Positions 19,019-27,880 are shown, counted from the stretch's first letter. The stretch is DNA of 64,000 nucleotides from Paralcaligenes sp. KSB-10 (GCF_021266465.1 NZ_CP089848.1:4278001-4342000), one strand, 5' to 3'. The notes: a model not told the origin generated them from the letters alone. A program made the numbers and translations.

Positions 19019-19912
19019 ATGACCATTCTCGTAACCGGTGCAACTGGCAATATTGGCCGCAAGGTAGTCGAACAACTTGTCAAACGCGGCACCAAAGTGC
19101 GCGCCCTCGTCCGCAAGCCTGCGAACGCCAGCTTCCCGGCCGGCGTCGACGTCGTGCAGGGCGACCTGCTTGATGTCGGCTCCTTGCGCGCTGCTTTCGC
19201 CGGCGTGTCAACACTGTTCCTGCTCAATGCCGTTGTGCCCGATGAATTTACCCAGGCGCTGGTCGCGCTCAACGTCGCCCGCCAGGCGGGTATCGAGCGA
19301 GTCGTCTACCTGTCCGTGATCCACAGCGATGTCTACGTCAACGTGCCCCACTTCGCAGGCAAGTTCGGCGTCGAGCGCATGATCGAGCAAATGGGATTTT
19401 CCGCCACCATTTTGCGCCCGGCCTATTTCATGGACAACGACCTGACAATCAAGGACGTGGTGCTCGGGTACGGCACCTACCCGATGCCGATCGGCGGCAA
19501 GGGATTGGCTATGATCGATGGGCGCGATATCGGCGAGATCGCGGCGATTGAGCTGATTCATCGTCAGTCCGCCACCAGGCCCATTCCGCTCGAGCGCATC
19601 AATCTGGTCGGTCCAGATACACTCACCGGCGCGGACGTGGCCGCCATCTGGACGGATGTGTTGAAACGTCCAATCGTCTATGGCGGCGACGACACGGCTG
19701 GGTTCGAAAAAAATCTGCGCCAGTTCATGCCGAGCTGGATGGCATATGACATGCGCCTGATGAGCGAGCGCTTTCTCAGCGACGGCATGGTCCCCCAAGC
19801 CGGCGACATCGCGCGCCTGACCGCACTGCTAGGGCGGCCCCTGCGATCCTACCGGGACTTCGCCACCGAAATCGCGGCTTCTGCCTGCCCCCCCAACCAA
19901 GCCCGACAATAA
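19019..19912 (+). CDS. NmrA-family NAD(P)-binding protein
   Basis: 297 residues from ATG 19019 with GGAG nine bases upstream. The glycine motif TILVTGATGNIGRK (2-15) and RALVRKPANA after strand 2 mark an NADPH-type atypical SDR. The RPAYFMDN segment and the DGRDIGEIAA segment are NmrA signs. It is followed after 10 bp by an AtaL-like gene. The pair is probably one transcription unit under the divergent LysR. Confidence 0.85.
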   Translation: MTILVTGATGNIGRKVVEQLVKRGTKVRALVRKPANASFPAGVDVVQGDLLDVGSLRAAFAGVSTLFLLNAVVPDEFTQALVALNVARQAGIERVVYLSVIHSDVYVNVPHFAGKFGVERMIEQMGFSATILRPAYFMDNDLTIKDVVLGYGTYPMPIGGKGLAMIDGRDIGEIAAIELIHRQSATRPIPLERINLVGPDTLTGADVAAIWTDVLKRPIVYGGDDTAGFEKNLRQFMPSWMAYDMRLMSERFLSDGMVPQAGDIARLTALLGRPLRSYRDFATEIAASACPPNQARQ

Positions 19913-19922
19913 GGACTTTATC

Positions 19923-20396
19923 ATGATCTATTCGACTGCAACTGTCCCGGTCAATCCGACCGGCGCAACCCCGCTCACCCGGTCCCAGGCATGGAAGGGC
20001 CTCGTGCTCAAGGCCCGCGATGCCCGTCTGTTCCTGCCGCCCAACCTTTGCACCGGCTGCGAGGTGGTGGAGGACAGTACGACCCACATCGTGCGCGAGG
20101 CCACGATCAGTGGGAATTACCTGCGCGAAATCATCAGCTTCGACCCGGAGGAAAAAGTCTCGTTCTTCCAGGCTAGCGGCCCACGTGAAGGCGTGATCGT
20201 CAACGAACTGTTCGAAAATGCCGCCGGCGCGCTCCAGCTCAGGTTTTATTGCTATATCGGGCTGCGCGGCAAGACACCGGGCGGCGCCGATGAACAGGCC
20301 GAACAAGCGTGGATGGACAGTGATAAAGGCTACAAGAGCGCGCTGCTGTCGACACTGAAGCGGACGCGCGAACTGCTTGCAGAAGGCAGGCTCTGA
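19923..20396 (+). CDS. AtaL-like (DUF1857, SRPBCC) protein
   Basis: 157 residues. The pattern VPVNPTGATPLTRSQAWKGL followed by KARDARLFLPPNLCTGCEVVE (split over residues 8-47) and the FYCYIGLRG segment follow the AtaL-like SRPBCC family. AGGACTT precedes the start. It is the second gene after the NmrA-like gene. Members bind small hydrophobic molecules; no enzymatic residue can be named. Confidence 0.75.
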   Translation: MIYSTATVPVNPTGATPLTRSQAWKGLVLKARDARLFLPPNLCTGCEVVEDSTTHIVREATISGNYLREIISFDPEEKVSFFQASGPREGVIVNELFENAAGALQLRFYCYIGLRGKTPGGADEQAEQAWMDSDKGYKSALLSTLKRTRELLAEGRL

Positions 20397-20564
20397 TCGT
20401 AGTTGCGATACCCGTGCGGTGGCGGAGTGCTGCCGCACCCTTGCGTTGGAGGAGTGCCTGCCTGGGAAATGGAGATTGCGGAAGGTCCGCAATTGGCTGG
20501 ACAGCGACGATCACAAGTCGACCCAAAACGGACGTGGATGAAGTGCGCCTGAGGCTGCAGTCGA

Positions 20565-21485
20565 CTAGGCGGCGTTCCGTGCGCGTGCATTTTGGCGAGT
20601 TTTAGCATATTGGCCAGGTGGCATGCCAGTGTGCCGGGTGAAGGCTACTGTGAAAGTGCTCGATGAACTGTATCCGACTAGAGCCGCCACCTCGGAAATC
20701 GTCTTTTCCCGCTGAAGATAGTCTCTTGCCAGTGCCATCCGCCACGAAAGCAAGTAGTCCATTGGTGTAACACCCACGGCTGTGCCGAATCTCTCAAAAA
20801 ATGTAGAGCGGGATAGCGCCGATGCTTTCGCTAAACGCTCAACGGTCCATGGCTCTTCTGGGCTTTCATGGATAAGTCGTATTGCGCTTGCCAATCGGGT
20901 ATCGGCGAGTGCGCGTAGCAGTCCCTGCGACGTTACCGCATTGCTCGAAGAGCGCAAGGCTTCTATCAACAAAACCTCCAGCAGACGTTCGAGGACAACC
21001 TCCTTCGCAGGTCGCTGCGAGCGCGATTCATCTATGACTAATTGAACCAGCGCAGACAGTCGACAGTCGCCCCTGATATGTACGAGTTTCGGCAGCAGCG
21101 TCAAGAGCAAAGCAGAGTCTGGTGATGTCAGTCGGCAAAGGCCAACTAGTGTTCGTACGTCTGGATCGGCCGAGAGCAAACCGTTGCGATGTTCCCCGTT
21201 TTCTAGCAATGCAGGTTCCGACTGCCACTCGTGGTCGGAAGGGATTTCGTAACTGGTTACCGAAAATTCTGACATCGAAGGAATCAGTACGAAATCGCCG
21301 GCTTCAACGACCAGTGGCGTTCCGTCAACCGTGTAGCGCATCCTCCCTTCCATGATGACGCAGCAAAATAATGGCGCATCATCGAATTTGCCACGCAGGC
21401 CCCAGCGTCCGGCACCGGTCACAATTTTCGAGTACGCCATCTTTGGCTGGAGGAAGGTTACAACAGACGTTAGAGGGTCAACCAT
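20565..21485 (-). CDS. AraC family transcriptional regulator with cupin domain
   Basis: About 306 residues from MVDPL (ATG 21485); an ATG 15 bp upstream is the alternative. The N-terminal half is a cupin-type ligand domain (VVEAGDFVLIPS) and the C-terminal about 100 residues hold two AraC helix-turn-helix motifs (WTVERLAKASALSRSTFFE and ISEVAALVGYSSSSTFTVAF). It is divergent from the SDR at 21581 with about 95 bp between, and is its probable regulator. Confidence 0.9.
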   Translation of the reverse strand: MVDPLTSVVTFLQPKMAYSKIVTGAGRWGLRGKFDDAPLFCCVIMEGRMRYTVDGTPLVVEAGDFVLIPSMSEFSVTSYEIPSDHEWQSEPALLENGEHRNGLLSADPDVRTLVGLCRLTSPDSALLLTLLPKLVHIRGDCRLSALVQLVIDESRSQRPAKEVVLERLLEVLLIEALRSSSNAVTSQGLLRALADTRLASAIRLIHESPEEPWTVERLAKASALSRSTFFERFGTAVGVTPMDYLLSWRMALARDYLQREKTISEVAALVGYSSSSTFTVAFTRHTGMPPGQYAKTRQNARARNAA

Positions 21486-21580
21486 GCCGGACTCTTGCAA
21501 ACAAAATTAGGACTTTTGATTGTAGATGATTTGCATTAAGCGGACTATCGTTGTGTTTCCCTAATGTTGTGAGGATTCAC

Positions 21581-22327
21581 ATGAAAACCGTTTTAATCAC
21601 TGGCTGCTCTTCCGGATTTGGACTGGAAACCGCCAAATACTTTTTGGAACGCAATTGGAAAGTCATCGCCACAATGCGTACGCCGAGCGAGGATGTTTTG
21701 CCGAAATCAGAGCATTTGCGCATCTTAAAATTGGATGTGACTGATGCAGAGAGCATCCGACATGCAGTCAAGGAAGCCGGACAGGTCGATGTCTTAGTGA
21801 ACAACGCTGGTGTCGGTATGCTAGGGCCATTCGAAAGTACTTCGATGGATGCGGTACGCGAAGTGTTCGAAACGAATACGTTCGGCACGATGTCCATGAC
21901 CCAGGCATTTCTACCCCAGTTTCGGGCGCGTCGAGCGGGCACTATCGTCAATGTAGCTTCGACCGTAACGCTAAAAGCGTTACCACTGCTTCCCGTCTAC
22001 ACTGCCAGCAAGGCAGCGGTAGTAGCATTCACTGGGTCCTTGGCGCTGGAGCTGGAGGATTTCAACATTCAGGTCGGCGTGATCCTGCCAGGTATGGCTC
22101 CGGAAACCGCTTTTGCCAGCAACGCACATGCAAGAATCGCCCAGACCTTTCCCGAAGACTACGCTGCCACCATGGACTCAGTGCTCTCTGGATTTCAGAA
22201 CTACGACGGCTTGGTCACACACTCGACTGATGTCGCAGAAGCTGTCTGGAATGTTGTGCAAGGCGGTACGACTGCATTCCGCGTTCCAGCAGGAGCCGAC
22301 GCGGTTGAATGGTTCAATCAGAACTAG
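21581..22327 (+). CDS. Short-chain dehydrogenase/reductase
   Basis: 248 residues from ATG 21581 with GAGG upstream. TGCSSGFG (7-14) is the variant glycine motif of the retinol-dehydrogenase-like SDR branch. NNAGVGMLGPFE, the Ser of NVASTVT and YTASKAAV (Tyr-x-x-x-Lys) are in place. MRTPSED after strand 2 suggests NADP(H). It is controlled probably by the divergent AraC protein and has no downstream partner; the next gene pair is vapBC. Confidence 0.88.
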   Translation: MKTVLITGCSSGFGLETAKYFLERNWKVIATMRTPSEDVLPKSEHLRILKLDVTDAESIRHAVKEAGQVDVLVNNAGVGMLGPFESTSMDAVREVFETNTFGTMSMTQAFLPQFRARRAGTIVNVASTVTLKALPLLPVYTASKAAVVAFTGSLALELEDFNIQVGVILPGMAPETAFASNAHARIAQTFPEDYAATMDSVLSGFQNYDGLVTHSTDVAEAVWNVVQGGTTAFRVPAGADAVEWFNQN

Positions 22328-22501
22328 TAGAAGTGTTAGCTGGACGGGAGGAATGCCTTGGCTCAAAGAGAGCCCTGCACTGTGACCGACCTTATCGCCC
22401 TAACGGGGTAACCACCAATCCGCTTTATGGAACTACGACCTAGCACAGCAGTGACCTGGCCGCGCCCGCCAGCTAGGGAATTACCTGTGAAAACACTAAT
22501 T

Positions 22502-22528
22502 TGATGTAATATGATGCATATATTGATG
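22502..22528 (+). promoter_or_regulatory. Three TGATG direct repeats upstream of vapB
   Basis: TGATG at 22502, 22512 and 22524 in an AT-rich stretch ending 21 bp before vapB. Spacing of one helical turn suits binding of a VapBC complex for autoregulation. Short repeats, so weak. Confidence 0.3.
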
Positions 22529-22548
22529 CCAAATTAATGGGGGCAAAA

Positions 22549-22755
22549 ATGCGAACTACCGTGACGATTGACGATGCATTGTTTGAGAGGGCGCTGCAAG
22601 TGGCCGACCCCGGCATTGAAAAGGCTGATCTTATACGTGAGGCGGTCAAGACGTATGTGCGTGTACAGTCTGCGAAACGACTCGCAGCCCTCGGGGGGGC
22701 AGCGCCACATATGCCCAACATACCGCGCCGCCGTAAAGAGCCCGCCGAAGCATGA
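22549..22755 (+). CDS. vapB: VapB-type antitoxin
   Basis: 68 residues from ATG 22549, preceded by GGGGG; an ATG 12 bp earlier is possible. MRTTVTIDDALFERAL is the ribbon-helix-helix start of VapB antitoxins, and a basic proline-rich tail (NIPRRRKEP) would bind the toxin. The stop overlaps the vapC start (22752-22755), so the pair is translationally coupled. Confidence 0.87.
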   Translation: MRTTVTIDDALFERALQVADPGIEKADLIREAVKTYVRVQSAKRLAALGGAAPHMPNIPRRRKEPAEA

Positions 22756-23132
22756 ACGGTGTATTGGTTGATACTTCGGTATGGGTTGATCACTTCCGAC
22801 ATGGAAATCAGGGTTTGGCTTATTTGCTGGAGCGTGATCGCGTAATGGTGCATCCTATGGTGCTTGGTGAGTTGGCCTGCGGAACGCCACCCAATCGGCT
22901 GCGTATTCTGGCCGATCTTGATAGCATACGGCACACTCAACAAGCTACCCTGAAAGAAACCGTGGACTTCATCGAAGGCGAAAAACTCTTCGGTTTAGAT
23001 TGCGGGCTGGTTGATATGCTGCTCCTGGCTTCGACCATGATGACGCCACAAGCAGAGCTCTGGACACTGGACAAGCGCCTTTCAGCCTTGGCAGAACGCT
23101 TTGGAGTGATGCACCAGTCAGTCACTCACTGA
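22752..23132 (+). CDS. vapC: VapC-type PIN-domain toxin (ribonuclease)
   Basis: 126 residues. The PIN-domain acidic residues are visible: Asp7 (VLVDTSVW), Glu40 (LGELACG), Asp88 (GLVDMLLL) and Asp107 (TLDKRL). VapC toxins cleave tRNA or rRNA when not bound by VapB. The gene ends one base before a copy of the dispersed R repeat (23134), so the addiction pair sits at the edge of the modular region and may stabilise it. Confidence 0.9.
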   Translation: MNGVLVDTSVWVDHFRHGNQGLAYLLERDRVMVHPMVLGELACGTPPNRLRILADLDSIRHTQQATLKETVDFIEGEKLFGLDCGLVDMLLLASTMMTPQAELWTLDKRLSALAERFGVMHQSVTH

Positions 23133-23133
23133 T

Positions 23134-23166
23134 ACACGTAAAGCTAATGTTAATGCGCTCTACAGC
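23134..23166 (+). repeat. Dispersed repeat, R-type fragment (copy F)
   Basis: ACACGTAAAGCTAAT followed by TTAATGCG and CTAC closely matches 24243-24272 and 29208-29233. It begins immediately after the vapC stop. Only this short part of the R repeat is kept. Confidence 0.65.
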
Positions 23167-23558
23167 CTTTCGAGCGCCAATTATCACGCTGGGTAGTTCC
23201 GTCGCACTCGTTAGATCTGCATTCTGCGAGACGCGACTGGGTTCACCTGCGGTCTTGCTTATCCCTTGTTTTCAGGGAAGACACATCCACCGTCTTACGT
23301 TCAGCGAACGGTTCGTCCTTCCTACGATTGACTGACCGGGTGGAAACGTGGCGCTTCGCGGTGACCACCGCGGGTGCCATGCGTGCATGGCTTGCGCTTG
23401 ACCTCGCCGAACAATTGGAAGTCTATGTTTCGCCGGATATCAGAGCAAGATCCGGATGGTCGCTCCCTTTCGTTTACAGTACGCTGTAAATAGCGGACGT
23501 TCTGGTGCGTTTGCCAGATGAAATCTCTGCGGGCCCGCTCCTGCTGTGGGAAGGACAA
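23167..23558. other. Non-coding stretch before truncated GST
   Basis: No recognisable gene. The sequence between the R-repeat fragment and the GST start has no long open frame with protein-like composition. Confidence 0.45.
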
Positions 23559-23861
23559 ATGCGTCTCTATTATCATCCGGTTTCCTCCAACTCCCGTCGT
23601 GTTCTCCTGACGGCAATCATATTGGGCGCAAAGCTAGAACTCATCACCGTTGATCTGCTCAAGGGGGAGCACAAATTCGAGGCATACCTCCAAATCAACC
23701 CGAACGGCAAGGTCCCTCTGCTGGACGATGACGGATTCCGCCTTTGGGAATCTCACGCAATCATGCAGTATCTGGCAGATAAGGAAGGCGCAGAGGTGCT
23801 ATATCCCAAAGCCATTCAAGGTGTGCATTTAACAAACTCTTTCGCACATCAAGCCGCTTAG
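23559..23861 (+). pseudogene. Truncated glutathione S-transferase (N-terminal domain only)
   Basis: 100 codons from ATG 23559 with GGAAGG upstream. The thioredoxin-like N-terminal domain of a theta/beta-type GST is clear: MRLYYHPVSSNSRRV, INPNGKVPLLDDD and LWESHAIMQYLA. After residue about 85 the frame enters unrelated DNA and stops, so the helical C-terminal domain that binds the second substrate is missing. The fragment lies between two copies of the dispersed repeat. Confidence 0.82.
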
Positions 23862-23990
23862 GCCTGTCGTAGAACCGAACTGCAAACAACATTACGTCAC
23901 CTGGTAAAGGTTGTTGACCTGATGACCATACCGACTAATAGTAATAATGTTCCGGCTGAATATACATCGGCCGCTTGTGTCCCGATCTTA

Positions 23991-24193
23991 ACCATTCTAG
24001 ATAATGCTAGCGTACTGTCGGCGGTTTAGTTGCCCGATTGGTGTGGGAGGGCTGAATATCTCTTATTACTACGTTCGCGGCACAAGAAAAAAATTCCAAA
24101 TTGAATGACGCGTCGATACCAAATTGAATTATGTATTTTAGTTAACTCATTGATTCCAAATGAGATGTGATTTCAATTCGAATGAGCTTCGAC
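23991..24193 (+). repeat. Dispersed repeat, L-type (copy A, left part)
   Basis: About 200 bp that aligns with 32782-32995, 45668-45848 and in part 52887-52944, all in the same orientation. Shared blocks are TTATTACTACGTTCG, GGCACAAGA, CCAAATTGAATGA, CGTCGATACC and TTTCAATTCGAATGAGC. Inside it the short motif CCAAATTGAAT and its inverse recur several times, which resembles the multiple transposase-binding sites at the ends of IS21-type elements (inference). No protein is encoded. Confidence 0.75.
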
Positions 24194-24336
24194 ATTTTCA
24201 TTGAGTTTGGAATTCTTTTCATTCAGTTTGGAACTCTCCAAAACACGTAAAGCTAATTTTGATGCGTCCTACGACCGTTTTTTTGTCTTTAGATGAGGAT
24301 TCCAAGTCCGGGGATTTTGGCTTTTGGCGATGTTTA
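24194..24336 (+). repeat. Dispersed repeat, R-type (copy A, right part)
   Basis: Directly abuts the L part and aligns with 29159-29303: shared blocks TTGAGTTTGGAATTC, TTTGGAACTCTC, AACACGTAAAGCTA and TTGGCGATGTTTA. A fragment also follows vapC. Copy A is the only place where L and R lie together, so it may represent the full non-coding unit. Confidence 0.75.
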
Positions 24337-24532
24337 GGATCTACGGTCATACCGGTTTCGGCAGACTTTATTTCTCTCTTTCAGTAGGTCGGTCCCTTGC
24401 ACTCGCTCCTCTATCAGCCTACCAGACGGCTGCAGCGTCTTAAAGAAATGTTAAGCCGAATACAAAAATTTTTCGCTTGCCACGCTTTACAGTGACGCAC
24501 ATCATGTGACCACTTACTTGATGGAGGAGATT
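24337..24532. other. Leader region of the TauD-like gene
   Basis: 196 bp between the repeat and the dioxygenase start. It must contain the promoter of the module, but I see no convincing -35/-10 pair. Confidence 0.35.
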
Positions 24533-25456
24533 ATGAAAATAATACCGAAAATAGATGGTTTTGGTGCCGATGTCTTGGACTGCCCATCTGGGTTGGTAGT
24601 ATCAGAAGACGACCTTGAACAGATTATGCGTGCCTGGATGAAACATTCGATTCTGTGCTTCCGCGCTGTGAACATGAGTCCCGAGGAGCACGTGCACTTT
24701 AGCCGTCGATTGGGCCCCTTGCATATCATGAGGCCGTTTAAGTTCAATCTTGACGGCTACCCCGAAGTTTTCGTGGTATCGAATGCGAACAAGGTCGATC
24801 CCTCCAAACCTGTGGTGGGCGATGCCGAAGGCGATGCTGGACTTCGTCGAGTTGGCGAGGGATTCCATACCGATGGCGAGGACAAAACCATTCCGAACGG
24901 CGGCTCCTTCCTATATGCAAGACAGGTTCCCCCTGAGCGCGGCGACACGCTCTTTGTCGATATGTACAGCGTCTATGAAGCCTTGCCTCAGAGCGTCAAA
25001 GAGATTATCGCCGGGCGGCGTGTTCGCTACAGTCGAATCGACTTGCATTCGACCCACTACCCCCTGATGGCACCACTCACAGAGGAGGAAAAGCGCGAAC
25101 GGCCTGACGTCTACCATCCCTTAACACGACAACATCCGCTTAGCAGGCGCACCTCGCTTTACATTGGGCGCTGGGCTTGTGACGTTGAAGGACTACCCTT
25201 CAATGAAAGCAAAGAGCTAATTACGTTTCTTCAAGATTTTGCTAAGCACCCTCAGTTCATTTACACGCACAAATGGTCATCTGGCGATGCGGTGCTCTGG
25301 GACAATCGCTGCACACAACACTGCGCTACCGGCTTTGACGATACGAAATACGTCAGGACGATGCATAGAACTACATTGGAAGGTGAACTGCCGGTGATGG
25401 CCCAGTCTAGTGCCGGCGTACAGGTAGCACTGCTTAATGAATATTCGGTTTCTTGA
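24533..25456 (+). CDS. TauD/TfdA-family Fe(II)/2-oxoglutarate dioxygenase
   Basis: 307 residues from ATG 24533, preceded by GGAGGAG. The iron ligands His112-x-Asp114 (FHTDGED) and distal His262 (TQHCAT), and the 2-oxoglutarate-binding Arg near 278 (MHRTT), are all present, so the enzyme should be active. The family hydroxylates or oxidatively cleaves sulfonates, aryloxyacids and other small acids; the substrate here is unknown. It opens a module with a LysR gene that overlaps its 3' end, then an amidohydrolase, an RraA-type protein and a Bug receptor. Confidence 0.88.
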   Translation: MKIIPKIDGFGADVLDCPSGLVVSEDDLEQIMRAWMKHSILCFRAVNMSPEEHVHFSRRLGPLHIMRPFKFNLDGYPEVFVVSNANKVDPSKPVVGDAEGDAGLRRVGEGFHTDGEDKTIPNGGSFLYARQVPPERGDTLFVDMYSVYEALPQSVKEIIAGRRVRYSRIDLHSTHYPLMAPLTEEEKRERPDVYHPLTRQHPLSRRTSLYIGRWACDVEGLPFNESKELITFLQDFAKHPQFIYTHKWSSGDAVLWDNRCTQHCATGFDDTKYVRTMHRTTLEGELPVMAQSSAGVQVALLNEYSVS

Positions 25457-26357
25457 AACGGCGCTGTGGCTGGCCAAGTTAAAAAGCATCAAGGCTACGG
25501 CCGAAAAGCTCTGCCTTACGCAGGCGGCTGTATCGAGCCGGATATCCAACCTCGAACAGGATCTGGGCGTTTGCCTTTTCATACGTGGGGGCGACGGCTT
25601 TGAGCCGACCTCCGTTGGCGTGACCTTTTTAGAGCATGCCGACCGCATTGTAAGTGCCCACCAGTCCTTACGTGCCTCCATGCTTGATCCGAACAAACTG
25701 GTGGGCTCATTGAGAATTGGAATGACCAGCACGTTGATTCCGACAATATTGCCGAGACTTGTAGATACGCTGCGACAGGACTACCCGAGAATCTCGATTA
25801 GCTTGAAGACCGAGCTGACCGAGAGACTACTCAAAGAACTGGAAATAGGCCGAGTCGATCTTGTTCTAGGTGCCGATAGCGAATCGGTACACGAGCGTTT
25901 CGAAAGTGTACCGTTGTGCGCATTTTCTATGACCTTTGTCGCCAGCCCCAAATTGGAACTGAAATTTGCCGATGCAGCACTTCCTGAAGAGCTAGCCCAG
26001 TACCCTATTATTGGCTATCCGCCCGGGACGCGGTCTCAACTTCGCATCGACCGCTATTTCGAAAACTGCGGCGTGTGTCCACAGATCATCCATGTGTCGA
26101 ATGCGGTTCCCACCAATCTTCAGCTTGCCATATCCGGTATCGGCATCGCCGCTGTTCCCGAAGCCATCGTGCAACGGGAGATCGCCTCCGGCGAGTTGGC
26201 TCCCATCAAGCTTAAACGACCCTTCGTTTCAGTGAACTACCAGGCGGTGTTCTTGCGCGACCAAGGCCAGGGCCTAGCAAGAGCGGTGGCGGCCTTGGCG
26301 CGTGACGTCGCGGCCAATTATTGCGAATCGGTCGGCAAAAGAATTGCTTGGCAATAA
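25437..26357 (+). CDS. LysR family transcriptional regulator inside a catabolic operon
   Basis: 306 residues. The HTH (KSIKATAEKLCLTQAAVSSRI) and the LFIRGGDGFEPTSVGV wing are clear. The start lies 20 bp inside the dioxygenase gene and the stop is 7 bp before the amidohydrolase. LysR genes usually read away from their targets; here the regulator is translated within the operon and so would control its own level with it. Confidence 0.9.
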   Translation: MNIRFLETALWLAKLKSIKATAEKLCLTQAAVSSRISNLEQDLGVCLFIRGGDGFEPTSVGVTFLEHADRIVSAHQSLRASMLDPNKLVGSLRIGMTSTLIPTILPRLVDTLRQDYPRISISLKTELTERLLKELEIGRVDLVLGADSESVHERFESVPLCAFSMTFVASPKLELKFADAALPEELAQYPIIGYPPGTRSQLRIDRYFENCGVCPQIIHVSNAVPTNLQLAISGIGIAAVPEAIVQREIASGELAPIKLKRPFVSVNYQAVFLRDQGQGLARAVAALARDVAANYCESVGKRIAWQ

Positions 26358-26364
26358 AGGAGAA

Positions 26365-27189
26365 ATGGTAGTGAAAATTTCCGTCATTCAAATGAATTCC
26401 GTTTCGGATAAAGCAGCGAATCTTGCGACAGCTGAAAGACTGACGCGCAGTGCCGTTACACAAGACACCCCCGACATGATTGTGTTTCCCGAGCACTTTG
26501 ATTGGGCGGGCGGCAGCGCGCAAGAGAAGGTGGCAGCGGGCGAGCCCGAAACTGATGGCCCAGCTTATAGGTTTTGCGCCCGCATGGCCGCTGAATACGG
26601 CATCTACGTTCATTCAGGCAGCTTTTACGAGAAGGTTCCCAATCAGGAACGCGTGTTCAACACAACCGTGGTGTTCGATCCCCACGGCAAGGAGCTTGCG
26701 CGGTATAGGAAGATGCATATGTTTGACATCTTCACTCCGGATGGGCTGCGTTATGGGGAGTCCGACGCGGTGGCAGCTGGCTCGGAGATCAGCACAGCTG
26801 ACGTGGGCGATTTTCGCCTCGGCCTGGCCATCTGCTACGACCTTCGGTTTCCTGAGCTCTTTCGGCGACTTGTCAGCAATGGCGCCAATGTAATCATGTT
26901 GCCCGCAGCGTTCACCTTACAAACGGGCAAAGATCACTGGGAAGTATTGTGTCGGGCGCGGGCGATTGAGACGCAAAGCTATGTGGTGGCCTGCGGTTCG
27001 CACGGACCTTTTACGCAAAATGGCGAGACGCGATATACCTATGGGCATTCACTCGTCGTCGACCCTTGGGGCCACGTTATCGCCAAGTGCTCCGACGGCG
27101 ACGGCTTTGCCACGGCCCGGTTGGATATTCAGTTAATCGATAAAGTCCGCAAGGAAATTCCCTTGGCCAAACAAAAGGTGCTTCAGTGA
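26365..27189 (+). CDS. Nitrilase-superfamily carbon-nitrogen hydrolase
   Basis: 274 residues from ATG 26365 with AAAGGAG upstream. The catalytic triad Glu43 (FPEHF), Lys116 (RKMHMF) and Cys157 (AICYDLRFPE) is intact, with the RAIETQSYVV block behind. It resembles the omega-amidase/Nit2 and carbamoylase branches, so it likely cleaves an amide or carbamoyl group in the cytoplasm. It overlaps the RraA-family gene by four bases (27186-27189), implying coupled expression and one pathway. Confidence 0.87.
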   Translation: MVVKISVIQMNSVSDKAANLATAERLTRSAVTQDTPDMIVFPEHFDWAGGSAQEKVAAGEPETDGPAYRFCARMAAEYGIYVHSGSFYEKVPNQERVFNTTVVFDPHGKELARYRKMHMFDIFTPDGLRYGESDAVAAGSEISTADVGDFRLGLAICYDLRFPELFRRLVSNGANVIMLPAAFTLQTGKDHWEVLCRARAIETQSYVVACGSHGPFTQNGETRYTYGHSLVVDPWGHVIAKCSDGDGFATARLDIQLIDKVRKEIPLAKQKVLQ

Positions 27190-27851
27190 AAAAATTCGTC
27201 CTAGAGCCCATGCCTGCTGCACTGGATCCGAAATACGTCGACATGTTATCAGCGGTGCAGACCGCTACCGTTGGCCACTTCCGTCACTGGGGATTCATGG
27301 CCCCTGACATCAAGCCAGTAAACCATACGCGCAAGATAATTGGCACTGCGGTGACCTTGTCGCTGCCCGGGCAGGATTCCACCCTACTACATCACGCCCT
27401 GACGCTGCTGCGCCCAGGAGATGTGTTGGTTATCGACCGATTGGGCGATCAAAAGCATGCTTGTCTGGGCGGCGGCGTGGCGCTTGGCGCTGTGCTAGCG
27501 GGTGCTGTGGGCGCTATCGTGGATGGCATGTGCACGGATCCCTCTGAACTCGAAGAGCTCGGTTTTCCTGTTTGGGCCCGAGGCATATCGCCCATCACCA
27601 CCCGGATTTACAACATCGGGGGACAGATGAATAAACCTGTGGCATGTGGGGGCGCTGTCGTCTGCCCGGGCGACATTATCCTGGCTGATGAAAATGGTGT
27701 GCTTATCATTCCCCGAGCCGAAGTCGCTGAAGTGTCCGAAATGGCGCTGGAAAAACAGTCTCGCGGCGATAAAAACGGTGAGCAGATGCGTGGCGGCGAA
27801 CGACTCGGCGACCTGTCGGGGGCGAGCAAGTATGTCCTTGAAGAAGCATAA
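27186..27851 (+). CDS. RraA/HMG-CHA aldolase-family protein with altered active-site motif
   Basis: 221 residues. The LGGG and VDGMCTD segments (94-97, 112-118) place it in the RraA-like class II pyruvate aldolase family, which cleaves 4-hydroxy-4-methyl-2-oxoglutarate and related acids. The usual motif is DGxxRD; here the Arg is Thr117 while Asp118 is kept. That Arg binds the substrate carboxylate in characterised aldolases, so the enzyme may act on a different or neutral substrate, or may not be an aldolase. It is coupled to the amidohydrolase and followed by a Bug receptor. Confidence 0.8.
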   Translation: MKKFVLEPMPAALDPKYVDMLSAVQTATVGHFRHWGFMAPDIKPVNHTRKIIGTAVTLSLPGQDSTLLHHALTLLRPGDVLVIDRLGDQKHACLGGGVALGAVLAGAVGAIVDGMCTDPSELEELGFPVWARGISPITTRIYNIGGQMNKPVACGGAVVCPGDIILADENGVLIIPRAEVAEVSEMALEKQSRGDKNGEQMRGGERLGDLSGASKYVLEEA

Positions 27852-27880
27852 CAAACAAAACGACTATTGGAGAATATCTT

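Noticed and set aside
24061-24240. CRISPR-like array from the repeated CCAAATTGAAT motifs
   Set aside because: The motifs are short, unevenly spaced, diverged and in both orientations; there are no equal-length spacers and no cas genes.
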